A DNA stretch of 64,000 bases from Vibrio ziniensis (GTDB lineage: Bacteria; Pseudomonadota; Gammaproteobacteria; Enterobacterales; Vibrionaceae): assembly GCF_011064285.1 (NCBI RefSeq), contig NZ_CP049332.1, positions 1,178,001 through 1,242,000 of the forward strand, given 5' to 3'. Below are positions 43,853 to 52,863 of this stretch, piece by piece. How positions within the stretch are numbered: position 1 is the stretch's first letter; each line of letters opens with the position of its first letter. The notes under the pieces were generated by a model. That model worked only from the letters and a program-made list of their open reading frames with translations. It did not search any database and was not told where the DNA came from. Made by a program: the position numbers and the translations under genes.

Positions 43853-45166
43853 TTACTTTAAACAAAGCCCTTCCTGTTCAGAAATATTGGTTTTCGCATA
43901 AGCTCTATCTGCTTCATTCGCATCTTTCAGCCCAAGCATAGAAATAAATATGCCTAAAGGAAGGATCAACAGGCATAGAATAACGGCATAAGCAGTCGTT
44001 AGGTCTCCGTTCTGATTAAATGTTGCCATAAACGCCATAGCAAAAGCGGCAGGGATCGACTGAATGGTGAATTTCCACTTGTTGGCAGACATGTATTTTT
44101 GACGACCGTATACATAAGAAGTAATACATGGGTCCAAAGTAAGTAATCCGCCAGTCATGCACGCAACGCCGAAAGCCCATACCGCCATGAGAAACTCACT
44201 GCCTCCCATCGGCATGATCATCAAAGGAATAACGGCGAATAAATAAGTAATAGTTAGAACGATGCTTGCTTTGATGGTGCCAAACTTATCGTCAATCCAT
44301 CCAAGAACGAAACTCATAGGAATACCGCTGATTGCCCCCACAGACAGCCAAATTAGCGCTTTGCTCACAAATAAATTGGGGATGTCTTCTGGTGTGCTTA
44401 ACGAAATGAAACGCACGGCCATGTAGGTCATCATGCAGATAATGGCGAACTGCAACGTGCCGAAAGCAATCATAATTTTCCACGCATTGATATCGCGTAT
44501 AAATTCTTTAAACGGAATGTTAATGATTTCATCGGTAGCAGAAATCGGCGCTTTGTCAGAGCCATCGGGAAACAAACCCATCGATTCCGGTTTATCTGCT
44601 ACGCCAAACAGAGTTGCTAAAGCAACGAGAAGAACCCCCACTCCGACGACCGCATAAGCTTGTAAGCCCAGTTGTTCAACCATCTCTGTTAATAGCGCTA
44701 TCCCACCTATAGAAAATATAGGAGCTCCCGTGGTAATCACCCCCATTACACGCCCTCTGTATTTAACGAACCAATTGGCACAAAGAGCAAATGCCCCCAA
44801 CTGGATAGGGACACCAATGACGCGAAGTACAAAGAGACTGATACAGTAAAGCAGATAGTTGTCACCGGATACACCTATGCCAATAGCGGATAGTCCCATA
44901 AGACACAAACAGACAACGAGTACTTTTTTGATGCCTATTTTTAAAAAGGCGATACCGCCTATAAGATAGACCGCAGTAGCCATTACAGCCCCTGCTGTTG
45001 CTGGATTAGTAATTTGTAAATCTGTCCAACCTTTTGTCTTAAGCAAATAAGGTGTTAAGACGTTCATATGGTCATTTTGCAAACCTGAAAACAAAAAGAA
45101 ATAAATCACGCCTAAGACCATAAAGACCAGAGCTTGCTTGTTAAACTCATTATTCTTGTTATACAT
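43853..45166 (-). CDS. MFS transporter (carboxylate-type)
   Basis: A 437-residue transporter with twelve predicted helices, resembling the oxalate/formate antiporter and monocarboxylate group of the major facilitator superfamily. GGGAG precedes the ATG. It is the last gene of the leftward catabolic run (crotonase to here) and would import the substrate or an intermediate acid. A second, different MFS gene is present at 46252, so the two may take up different compounds or one may export. Confidence 0.82.
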   Translation of the reverse strand: MYNKNNEFNKQALVFMVLGVIYFFLFSGLQNDHMNVLTPYLLKTKGWTDLQITNPATAGAVMATAVYLIGGIAFLKIGIKKVLVVCLCLMGLSAIGIGVSGDNYLLYCISLFVLRVIGVPIQLGAFALCANWFVKYRGRVMGVITTGAPIFSIGGIALLTEMVEQLGLQAYAVVGVGVLLVALATLFGVADKPESMGLFPDGSDKAPISATDEIINIPFKEFIRDINAWKIMIAFGTLQFAIICMMTYMAVRFISLSTPEDIPNLFVSKALIWLSVGAISGIPMSFVLGWIDDKFGTIKASIVLTITYLFAVIPLMIMPMGGSEFLMAVWAFGVACMTGGLLTLDPCITSYVYGRQKYMSANKWKFTIQSIPAAFAMAFMATFNQNGDLTTAYAVILCLLILPLGIFISMLGLKDANEADRAYAKTNISEQEGLCLK

Positions 45167-45266
45167 GATAACGCTCCCACATTTGGAGATATCAAACCCC
45201 GAGCCTGAGCTTTAGACCTAGGGTTTGAGTGGATTATATCTTCAATACATTCCTGAGTATCTCTTG

Positions 45267-46214
45267 TTACAGTGGCATGCTAAGACCGACGTGGATAAAT
45301 GAGACATCCGCGTCATTTTCAGCACGTAATGAATAAAGCAAACGAGTGTTCAACGAAAATGAACCGAAGTTATAACCCAACATACCGCCTGCTAAAACAT
45401 GCTGCGCACGATTACCTTCGCTTCGCACTCCATCAATAGCCGCTAGAGTTGTGCCATTCTGTTTGTCATCAGTAAACTGTTGTGTGTAGTTACCAATAAA
45501 GCCATAGGTCCATTTATCCACGCTTTTTGTCGCGGTTAGATCCAAATAGTAGAAATTACCTGTCTGATAATCGTTGTCTTTATTTTTGGTATTAAAGTCA
45601 AAAATGTTGTTAGCAGTAAGGTTCCAGCCATTATTCAGATATGAGATAGCAACATTAGGTTCAAAGGTGTAGTAATTATTGCCAATCCCATCGGCTCCAT
45701 TATCCAAATAGAAAGCAAATCCAGTTCCTAAGAACAAGCCTTCGCCTAGATTCCAAGACAAAATAGCAGGTACGAATACGGTGTTCACATTACCGTCATC
45801 AGTAATAGTTGTAGATGAACCACCAACCGTTACCTCGGTGTCTGCCCATTTGTATGGCTGAGCAACAGACATCGCATAGCTTGCTCCTAACACCTCCCAA
45901 CCTGGTACATACGTCAAGTTAGCAACCGAACTGACATTCGCAATTTTGATCTTTGGTTCAGTCCTGTCATTGGCAGAACCATCTTGAAGGTTACCCCACT
46001 CGTAGTTTGCGTCGACTGAAAGGTATACACCAGGAGGCGGCAAAGCACCCGCGGGATTGCCTGTTGTTGCACCAGGTTGAAGTGGGCTAATGCCTTCTGC
46101 TGCGCCAGCAGTAAAACATACACTGCTTAGAAATAAACCGACCGCCAATCCACATTTCCAGTTAGCGTTTAGAGTGGACATAACTTGTTTATCTTTTGCT
46201 TCACGTATTTTCAT
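45267..46214 (-). CDS. Outer-membrane channel of the phenol/meta-pathway transporter family
   Basis: A 315-residue predicted beta-barrel with signal peptide (CGLAVGLFLSSVCFTAGAAEG) and alternating aromatic strands up to the final GLSMPL. It fits the Phenol_MetA_deg/SphA-like family of outer-membrane proteins often found in aromatic or alicyclic degradation operons. The ATG at 46214 has GAGG eight bases upstream; the signal peptide then has an 11-residue basic extension (MKIREAKDKQV). It lies between two MFS genes and would let the hydrophobic substrate through the outer membrane. Confidence 0.8.
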   Translation of the reverse strand: MKIREAKDKQVMSTLNANWKCGLAVGLFLSSVCFTAGAAEGISPLQPGATTGNPAGALPPPGVYLSVDANYEWGNLQDGSANDRTEPKIKIANVSSVANLTYVPGWEVLGASYAMSVAQPYKWADTEVTVGGSSTTITDDGNVNTVFVPAILSWNLGEGLFLGTGFAFYLDNGADGIGNNYYTFEPNVAISYLNNGWNLTANNIFDFNTKNKDNDYQTGNFYYLDLTATKSVDKWTYGFIGNYTQQFTDDKQNGTTLAAIDGVRSEGNRAQHVLAGGMLGYNFGSFSLNTRLLYSLRAENDADVSFIHVGLSMPL

Positions 46215-46251
46215 TTTTTTAACCTCAGTTCTTGTTTTAATTTGTAGGAAT

Positions 46252-47565
46252 TTATTTTTTAGTCAGTGTTGCTTCGTCAACCGGTGTGGTATCAATAAGC
46301 CAGAGCAAAATCAGTGTGATAACGCCTACACCAACTAATAGTGAATAGGCACCGGGATAGCCGCCGAGATAAGCCAAACCAAAGGCAAGAATTGAGAACG
46401 CTAAACAGCGGATTACGGACTGAATTGGATGAACAATTGCAATTGCGCGAATATAAAGTTTGCGTGGAAACTTAGTCGCAACTAAGGCAGTACTTAAATT
46501 TGTTGCACCAGGTAGACTGACCCCAATCATGAACAAAGAAGCCCATAATAGGTATTCATTCGTAGCGTAGAGATTTAGAACAATTGAAACCATCCACCAA
46601 GCGGTATAGATCAAGAGTGCCGTCTTAACACCCATCTTTTCGTTGAGTTTGCCCCAAACGTACGCGCCAATAATGCCAAACAAAGCAGATGCCGACATAT
46701 AGAAAATCGCTGTTTGTAACTCGTATCCCATCGCCATTAGACGAGGAACGATTTGGCTTACAACACCAACGAGCATGATATAAATGGCACCTGTAGCAAC
46801 ACCCATCAACCAGATGTCTTTCATTCCTAGCAAGGTTTTCATGCTGATATTGCTGGACTCTTCGTCCACTTCTATTCTCGTATTAAGTTTCGAAGATAAA
46901 GGCATATTATCGGGTGCCATACCGACATCTTCAGGTTTGTTCTTAACAAACAACAGAACAAGAACAGCCATGATAAACATGGGAATCGCTATACCCCAGA
47001 ACCCATATTGAACGCCAAAAACCGCAAATGACGTCGCCAGTGCAGGAACAAAAAGACAGCTTGAGAAAGTTTGACCAAGTGTACACCAGCCTAGAGCCAT
47101 ACCATTTTGACGAACAAACCAGCTAGCCATTAACGCTGTACCACCAATGTAGGCAAATGCCGTACCGAACAGACAGACACCTGAAAACAAGATTGTAAAT
47201 CCGGTTAATGTGCCCCAATGACCAAGCAATCCAAAACACAGACCGCAGGCAAGTAGAGAAAAAACAATATTGAATTTGGCGCCTTTTTTCTCCATCAACC
47301 AAGCAGCGAATGGCGCACCTAGAATCGATACCCATGAAGCCGGAGTAGCAAGTGCCAGTAGCGCATTGTAGTCAAGATTAAACGTTTTTGATAAAGCAGG
47401 AAGCATGACGTTTAGGCCGTGGGTAACAGCACCAGCGGCAAGCCAGAACATAATTGCTTGAAAGACAATAATGGTCCAACCGCGTGCGCCAAAACCTCTT
47501 GTCATTTCACTGGGAACAGAAAGATCACTCACATCCTGTTTCCCGACCGTAATATCATTATTCAT
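46252..47565 (-). CDS. MFS transporter
   Basis: A 437-residue major facilitator protein with twelve predicted helices and the loop motif AAWLMEKKGAKFNI. It is probably an acid or aromatic-acid importer. CAGGAG precedes the ATG, and an 11-bp hairpin (47580-47610) lies just upstream of it on the mRNA. It lies in the leftward catabolic run between the CoA-transferase and porin genes. Confidence 0.82.
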   Translation of the reverse strand: MNNDITVGKQDVSDLSVPSEMTRGFGARGWTIIVFQAIMFWLAAGAVTHGLNVMLPALSKTFNLDYNALLALATPASWVSILGAPFAAWLMEKKGAKFNIVFSLLACGLCFGLLGHWGTLTGFTILFSGVCLFGTAFAYIGGTALMASWFVRQNGMALGWCTLGQTFSSCLFVPALATSFAVFGVQYGFWGIAIPMFIMAVLVLLFVKNKPEDVGMAPDNMPLSSKLNTRIEVDEESSNISMKTLLGMKDIWLMGVATGAIYIMLVGVVSQIVPRLMAMGYELQTAIFYMSASALFGIIGAYVWGKLNEKMGVKTALLIYTAWWMVSIVLNLYATNEYLLWASLFMIGVSLPGATNLSTALVATKFPRKLYIRAIAIVHPIQSVIRCLAFSILAFGLAYLGGYPGAYSLLVGVGVITLILLWLIDTTPVDEATLTKK

Positions 47566-47579
47566 AATAATTATCTCCT

Positions 47580-47610
47580 GCGTTACTTAAGGCAGTAGGT
47601 TAAGTAACGC
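47580..47610 (-). other. Intergenic mRNA hairpin before the MFS gene
   Basis: GCGTTACTTAA / TTAAGTAACGC, 11-bp perfect stem with a 9-base loop, immediately before the ribosome binding site. No T-run follows, so it is not a simple terminator. A second small hairpin (AAGGCG/CGCCTT, 47626-47645) lies 16 bases away. It may be a processing or stability element inside the operon. Confidence 0.55.
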
Positions 47611-47710
47611 TGTAGGGAGATTTGAAAGGCGCAGCAATACGCCTTAACAAATCAGGGTAATTGTTAAAGTTATTGGAAAAAGAAAAGTACAGAATTTATT
47701 TCGTGAGCGA

Positions 47711-48355
47711 TTATGCTTTCATAACAACCAGCTCATCAGATACCAAGAGTCTGGGTTCTATTTGTCGCTGGATATCTTCGGGAGTTAAACCTTCCAATAT
47801 TTCAACCAACATCAAACCGTCGCTGGTAACGTCAATGACACATTGTTCGGTAACGATATGATCAACACACTGCTTACCCGTTAGTGGGAAAGAGCACTCT
47901 TTCAGGATTTTGGGTTCGCCTTTTCGAGTAGTCAGTTCCATAGCAATGATCGTTTTACGGGCACCATTAACCAAGTCCATCGCTCCACCCATGCCAAATA
48001 AGCGGCCGGGAGAAGCCCAGTTGGCTAAGTCGCCATTCTCAGCGACCTGAAGAGCACCAAGCACGGTGGCAGCAAGACGTCCACTTCTTACTAGACCAAA
48101 TGAATCTGAACTGTCGAACACACTTGCTCCAATGACGGGCAGAAATCGCATTGCCGTAGCATTGGAAAATGATTCTGTTGCGTAAATACCTTTGGCGACT
48201 TCCCCAACACCGATCAATCCATTTTCCGTATGGAACATCACTCCATCGGCAGCATAATCACAGCAGAGACTCGGAATTCCGATACCCAAATTAACTACAT
48301 CTCCGGGTTTGAAATATTCAGCAGCACGTTTTGCAATTCTATCGCGAGCTTCCAT
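47711..48355 (-). CDS. 3-oxoacid CoA-transferase, subunit B
   Basis: A 214-residue subunit with the catalytic Glu in FHTENGLIGVG, NLGIGIPSL near the N-terminus and GGAMDLVNGARKTIIAMELT. With subunit A it moves CoA from succinyl-CoA or acetyl-CoA to acetoacetate or another 3-oxoacid. The start at 48355 follows AAGGAG, bases that are also the last codons of the subunit A gene. The gap is four bases, so the pair is translationally linked. Confidence 0.9.
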   Translation of the reverse strand: MEARDRIAKRAAEYFKPGDVVNLGIGIPSLCCDYAADGVMFHTENGLIGVGEVAKGIYATESFSNATAMRFLPVIGASVFDSSDSFGLVRSGRLAATVLGALQVAENGDLANWASPGRLFGMGGAMDLVNGARKTIIAMELTTRKGEPKILKECSFPLTGKQCVDHIVTEQCVIDVTSDGLMLVEILEGLTPEDIQRQIEPRLLVSDELVVMKA

Positions 48356-48359
48356 GACG

Positions 48360-49016
48360 TTACTCCTTATTAACCAGAATCTTGTCGACAAACACGCCCG
48401 GTGTAACCACGCTATCAGGAACAATTTCACCAATTTCGACATGAAGATCTGCGTCGACTAAGGTTAAGTCACATGCTTTGGCAATCAGTGAATTGAAGTT
48501 TCTCGACGTTCCACGGTAAGTGAGGTTCCCCATAGGATCTGCGCTACGTGCTCTTACTAAACCGATATCAGCCCGAAGTGGCGTTTCCAGCAAATACTCT
48601 TCACCATTCACAGTGATAATTTCTTTGCCTTCTTCAACCATGGTGCCGAGACCCGTTTTAGTTAGGACGCCACCCAATCCTGAGCCACCACAGCGAATGC
48701 GCTCAGCAAAAGAACCTTGAGGAACGAGCTCGACCTCTATTTTGCCTTCAGCAACCAAGGCAACAGTTTCGGTGTTACGACCAATATGAGAGCAGATAAC
48801 TTTATCGATCAGGCCTTCATGGACCAGACGTCCAATCGTTAGATCCGCATCACCGGTGTCGTTGGAGATTAAAGTTAAATGGCGCGCACCACTTTCGATG
48901 ATGCACTGAATGAGATTATTCGGAACACCATGATTGGCAAAACCACCAATCATGATGCGTTGCCCATCTTTAAACAGGCGAACAATTTCATCTTTGACTG
49001 CAAACTTGTTGTGCAT
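48360..49016 (-). CDS. 3-oxoacid CoA-transferase, subunit A
   Basis: A 218-residue AtoD/ScoA-type subunit with MIGGFANHGVPNNLI (CoA-binding Gly-rich loop) and GGSGLGGVLTKTGLGT. It works with subunit B encoded four bases downstream. Two bases separate it from the thiolase gene upstream, so thiolase and both subunits form a tight operon that takes acetoacetate to acetyl-CoA. Confidence 0.9.
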   Translation of the reverse strand: MHNKFAVKDEIVRLFKDGQRIMIGGFANHGVPNNLIQCIIESGARHLTLISNDTGDADLTIGRLVHEGLIDKVICSHIGRNTETVALVAEGKIEVELVPQGSFAERIRCGGSGLGGVLTKTGLGTMVEEGKEIITVNGEEYLLETPLRADIGLVRARSADPMGNLTYRGTSRNFNSLIAKACDLTLVDADLHVEIGEIVPDSVVTPGVFVDKILVNKE

Positions 49017-49018
49017 AG

Positions 49019-50188
49019 CTATTCCCTCGTTAGTAAGACAGCAACCCCTTGGCCGCCGCCAACACAGAAACTAATAACCGCGTTGTCCAATTGTCTTTCT
49101 TGCATGTCATAAACGGCTTTGGTGGCCAAAATAGCGCCCGTTCCCGCTAACGGATGACCTAGTGCAATCGCACCACCATTCGGATTGACCTTGTTGATAT
49201 CCATTCCGATATCTTGAATGCATGCTAATGCTTGAGATGCAAACGCTTCGTTCAGTTCCCAAAGGTCAATGTCATCAACAGTCAAATTGGTCTGTTTTAG
49301 TAACTTTTTAACCGCTGAGATAGGTCCAAGTCCCATGTAGTTTGGATCGATACCCGTTGCAGCATAGCCACGAAAAACGGCCAAAATTGGAAGTCCTTGC
49401 TCTTCTGCCAATGAACGTTCCATCAACACAACAGCACCCGCTCCGTCACTCATAGGAGAGCTGTTACCTGCAGTAACTACTCCGCTGTCTTTGATAAAGC
49501 AGGGTTTAAGTCCACCCAAGGTGTCCATCGAGCAGTCTTCACGGAATATTTCATCTTTATCGACAACCACGTCACCTTTACGAGTCTTGTAAGTAATTGG
49601 AACGATCTGTTCTTCGAACTTTCCAGAAGCCCAAGCTTGTGAAGCTAATCGATGGCTGCGAACAGAGAACTCATCAAGTTGTTCGCGGGTAAAATCGTAT
49701 CGCTGAGCAATATTTTCCGCGGTAATACCCATAGGTACATTCCCAATGTCGTCTGGCGCAGTGTGGATCACTACCCATTGCGGAGGTTCAACGGAGTAAG
49801 GTGTGTCCGCTTTACTCATTACCCAGTTACGACGTGAATCGCTCTCTACACCACCTGCAACAATAGTGTTAGCAAAACCCGCCATAATCTGGATCGCACC
49901 GTATGCGATTGCATTTAGTGACGCTGCACATTGACGGTCAAGGGTGATACCAGGAACTGAAATCGGCAGACCCGCTTCAAGAGCTACCATACGTCCCATA
50001 TTGTTGATTTCTGTATTCATTAAATTTCCGAAGATCACATCATCGATGGTTTCGGGGTCGATGTTGGCGCGTTTAACGGCTTCTTTTACTGCAGCAGCCC
50101 CCAATTGATGGGCAGGAACCGGTGCTAAAATTCCGCGACAGCGTCCAACCGGCGTTCTTGCCGCCGATACAATTACTGCTTCTTTCAT
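49019..50188 (-). CDS. Acetyl-CoA C-acetyltransferase (thiolase)
   Basis: A 389-residue thiolase with nucleophile Cys87 (DRQCAASLNA), His in GGAIALGHPLAGTGA and the second Cys in CVGGGQG. It would split acetoacetyl-CoA or a longer 3-oxoacyl-CoA. It lies between the BKACE gene and the CoA-transferase genes. A second thiolase at 55020 belongs to the facing unit, and the two sequences differ considerably. Confidence 0.92.
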   Translation of the reverse strand: MKEAVIVSAARTPVGRCRGILAPVPAHQLGAAAVKEAVKRANIDPETIDDVIFGNLMNTEINNMGRMVALEAGLPISVPGITLDRQCAASLNAIAYGAIQIMAGFANTIVAGGVESDSRRNWVMSKADTPYSVEPPQWVVIHTAPDDIGNVPMGITAENIAQRYDFTREQLDEFSVRSHRLASQAWASGKFEEQIVPITYKTRKGDVVVDKDEIFREDCSMDTLGGLKPCFIKDSGVVTAGNSSPMSDGAGAVVLMERSLAEEQGLPILAVFRGYAATGIDPNYMGLGPISAVKKLLKQTNLTVDDIDLWELNEAFASQALACIQDIGMDINKVNPNGGAIALGHPLAGTGAILATKAVYDMQERQLDNAVISFCVGGGQGVAVLLTRE

Positions 50189-50259
50189 GTGAATTCTCTA
50201 CTGTGTTGCATCACCCAAAATCTGATGACTGGGTGATGCATTGGAACCGTTAAGGCAAA

Positions 50260-51099
50260 TTACAAAGGTGCGATGCCCAATATTTGTCTGGCTACTGCAG
50301 GTTTCGCGACTGTTTTGCCCGCTAATTCAATGGCTTTTACGGCACGTTCAACTAAGCCAACGTTAGTCGCGGGTACACCTTTACTGAAGTAAACGTTGTC
50401 TTCCAACCCCACGCGAATGTTGCCGCCTAACGCCAAAGCTGCGTACATGATTGGAATGTGGTGCTTGCCAATACCGAACGCAGACCAAGTAGAACCCGCT
50501 GGTATTTGGTTAACCAAATAGAGTAGATTCTCCACGGTAGCAGGCATTGCTCCGGGTACACCTAGACAGAATTGATAGTGAAGTGGCGCTTTCAATTTCT
50601 CTTGTTTGACATAGTAGTCCGCCACGCCAAGCATGCCGCTATCAAAGATTTCAATTTCTGGTTTGATACCACGGCCGGTAAGTACTTCACCGAGATCGTT
50701 TAAGAATTGTGGCGAGTTCATGAACACTCCACCAGGCATCCAGTTAAATGAACCAGCATCGAAAGAAGCCATTTCAATGCCTTGAAGCGAACCGACATGA
50801 GCCATGCGCTCTGCATCAGTAGCACGATGATCACCAGATGTTGTGCAGTTAATAATCACATCACAGTCTTTGTATTCGCGAATTAAACGAATCGTCTCCG
50901 CGAATTTGTTTTTGTCCATGGTGCCGAGACCTTGATCGTCTCTCATATGCAAATGCACCACAGATGCCCCTGCCTTCCAGCACTTATACGCATCTTCTGC
51001 GATTTCTGCCGGAGTCAAAGGAATATGTTCGTTCATTTCTTTAGGTGTGACAGCACCAGTCAGTGCTGCAGAAATGATTACTTCATTACCCATACTCAT
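50260..51099 (-). CDS. Beta-keto acid cleavage enzyme (BKACE)
   Basis: A 279-residue TIM-barrel enzyme of the BKACE family (first known as 3-keto-5-aminohexanoate cleavage enzyme, Kce). Zinc-binding His-x-His is visible in ASVVHLHMRD, with a further candidate ligand Glu in NIRVGLEDN. Family members condense a beta-keto acid with acetyl-CoA and give acetoacetate plus a shorter acyl-CoA. That product is exactly what the neighbouring CoA-transferase and thiolase use. The specific keto acid cannot be read from sequence. No lysine-fermentation genes (kamA, kdd, kal) are nearby, so a different substrate is likely. Confidence 0.9.
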   Translation of the reverse strand: MSMGNEVIISAALTGAVTPKEMNEHIPLTPAEIAEDAYKCWKAGASVVHLHMRDDQGLGTMDKNKFAETIRLIREYKDCDVIINCTTSGDHRATDAERMAHVGSLQGIEMASFDAGSFNWMPGGVFMNSPQFLNDLGEVLTGRGIKPEIEIFDSGMLGVADYYVKQEKLKAPLHYQFCLGVPGAMPATVENLLYLVNQIPAGSTWSAFGIGKHHIPIMYAALALGGNIRVGLEDNVYFSKGVPATNVGLVERAVKAIELAGKTVAKPAVARQILGIAPL

Positions 51100-51291
51100 A
51101 ACCTATCCCCTATCACGAATACATCGTTCGGATTTGCTTTAATGCTTGATTAAGTCGTTGGTTAGTTTGAGAGGCTTTCCATTTCATTGAGTAGACAAAA
51201 GGTGTCACAACCTATTTTCAATCTAATGGAAGGTGGTCGCTTAAACGGACCACCTTTACAGATATCGCTAGAACTAACCTCAGACTTACGA

Positions 51292-52287
51292 TTACTTGAT
51301 TAGTTTCTCAGCCTGACCACCACCGATACGTGGGCGAACAACTTTGCCTTCGCGCTCAGCAGCCATCACTAGCTCAGCTTCATGGTGAGCGTCTTGCCAG
51401 AATGTAATTTCGTGTGGTGAGTGTTCAGTCGCTGTGTTGAACATTTCAGTTGAGAATGCGTTACGAAGTTCGTTCGAAATATCTTCTTTCCATGGTTTAC
51501 GAAGCTGTTGAACAGTCAGACGACGAGTTACACGAGAACCTGTGCGGATAATCAACTCTGCGATTTCTTGTGCTCGAGCATAAGCAGCTTCTGTGTCATC
51601 ACAGATTTCGTTAACCATGCCCAATTCAAGCGCTTTGCGAGCAGTGATGATTTCGCCAGTTAATTCTGCGTATGCGTAACGTTTACGTCCCATCAGTTCA
51701 CGCCATGCGATTTGGATACCGTCGCCAGGCACCATGTTAGTTCTAAAGTGCATTTCTGTTGTCCATGCATCTTCAGTACATAGGGTGATATCGCTGAAAA
51801 GAACAAGGTCTGTGTGGAAAGCTGCACCATTCCATACGCCGATGGTAGGTACTTGAATATCAAACACTTGGCCTTCGATATCTTTAGTACCATCTAGATA
51901 TTGGTATTCATACATTTTCCACGCTTCTTCTGGTGCTGAAGCAAACTCAGTAGCAGGTAGCCATTCACCGTCTGGACCAACACGGCCGATACCTTTGAAC
52001 AAATCTTTACCAGTACCGCCTAGGATAATGACTTCGTTATCTGGATCACGACCAGCCCAGTCGAAGAAGTAATGAAGACCTTGGTGTGCCTGTGCACACC
52101 ATTGTAGGCTGTCACCGTTGGTGTGAAGACGTGCTTCCAAAATACCGTTTTCACGTTTCATCGTTAAAAAGTGTTTACATTTTTCTTTATATTCTTCGAA
52201 AGGCATATGTGGAATAGTACCTAGCTCTTCGTGAGACATAAATTTACGAGTACCGGCATCGTTTGGATAATTGGCCTTAATGGACAT
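51292..52287 (-). CDS. Crotonase-family beta-diketone hydrolase-like protein (6-oxocamphor hydrolase type)
   Basis: A 331-residue crotonase-fold protein. Several stretches recall 6-oxocamphor hydrolase: ILEARLHTNGDSLQW, NEVIILGGTGKDLF, and HFRTNMVPGDGIQIAWRELMG. The catalytic His145/Asp154 pair of that enzyme lines up with His180 and Asp189 here, with the same nine-residue spacing. That enzyme cleaves a C-C bond in a cyclic 1,3-diketone by retro-Claisen addition of water, without CoA. This protein has an extra ~40 N-terminal residues and a longer C-terminus. It is the first gene of the leftward catabolic run. A plain enoyl-CoA hydratase is the alternative, but the Glu pair of those enzymes is not evident. 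Confidence 0.75.
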   Translation of the reverse strand: MSIKANYPNDAGTRKFMSHEELGTIPHMPFEEYKEKCKHFLTMKRENGILEARLHTNGDSLQWCAQAHQGLHYFFDWAGRDPDNEVIILGGTGKDLFKGIGRVGPDGEWLPATEFASAPEEAWKMYEYQYLDGTKDIEGQVFDIQVPTIGVWNGAAFHTDLVLFSDITLCTEDAWTTEMHFRTNMVPGDGIQIAWRELMGRKRYAYAELTGEIITARKALELGMVNEICDDTEAAYARAQEIAELIIRTGSRVTRRLTVQQLRKPWKEDISNELRNAFSTEMFNTATEHSPHEITFWQDAHHEAELVMAAEREGKVVRPRIGGGQAEKLIK

Positions 52288-52863
52288 AATTATTACTCCG
52301 TAGTGGTTTTTATTATTAAATGAAAAGAACTAAATTATTTCGCTCTCGTTATTCGTTGATTTAAAAATTACCACCACGGTATTTATTCTGAAATTCTATT
52401 TATTAAAATGGTTATGCACTACAAACATAACAATAATGAATAACAGATTTTACCACTTATTATCAGTCACTTACAATCAACCACACTCCAGACACCACCT
52501 ATAATTTCTATTTAAGCATGAGACTCATATCACATTAATAATTATAAAAAACAAAAAAAAATTCATCAATCAAAAAATTTATAAACTCGGACAAAAACAT
52601 TTAAGAAAAATAAACTGTGACAAAAATCAATGTATAAGATGGCAGGTATTAAGAAAGACATTTGAAGTTAATATTGATATTTTATTTTCAGATGAAAATT
52701 AGAATAGAGATTACACAGTGGGATAACAGAAGTGGACAAAGTTAAAATTTAAAATTGTTACTACACGATATTTATGGGCAAACTAGCACTATAAAGTTCA
52801 ATACATAGGTAACTAATTGAATGCATCTTAAATAACAGCTAATAGAAGTGACCTTACCGTAAA
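52288..52863. other. AT-rich regulatory gap before the crotonase gene
   Basis: About 575 AT-rich bases with no credible gene. They hold the promoter of the leftward run. ACCACGGT at 52373-52380, inside an imperfect AAAT.ACC....GGT.ATTT repeat, recurs inverted in front of the SDR gene. A CRP-like half-site (TGTGA, six bases, TCAAT) is at 52616-52631. Confidence 0.5.

Noticed and set aside
52616..52631. CRP binding site upstream of the crotonase gene
   Set aside because: Only one half matches well and it is over 300 bases from the start; noted in the intergenic entry but not claimed.
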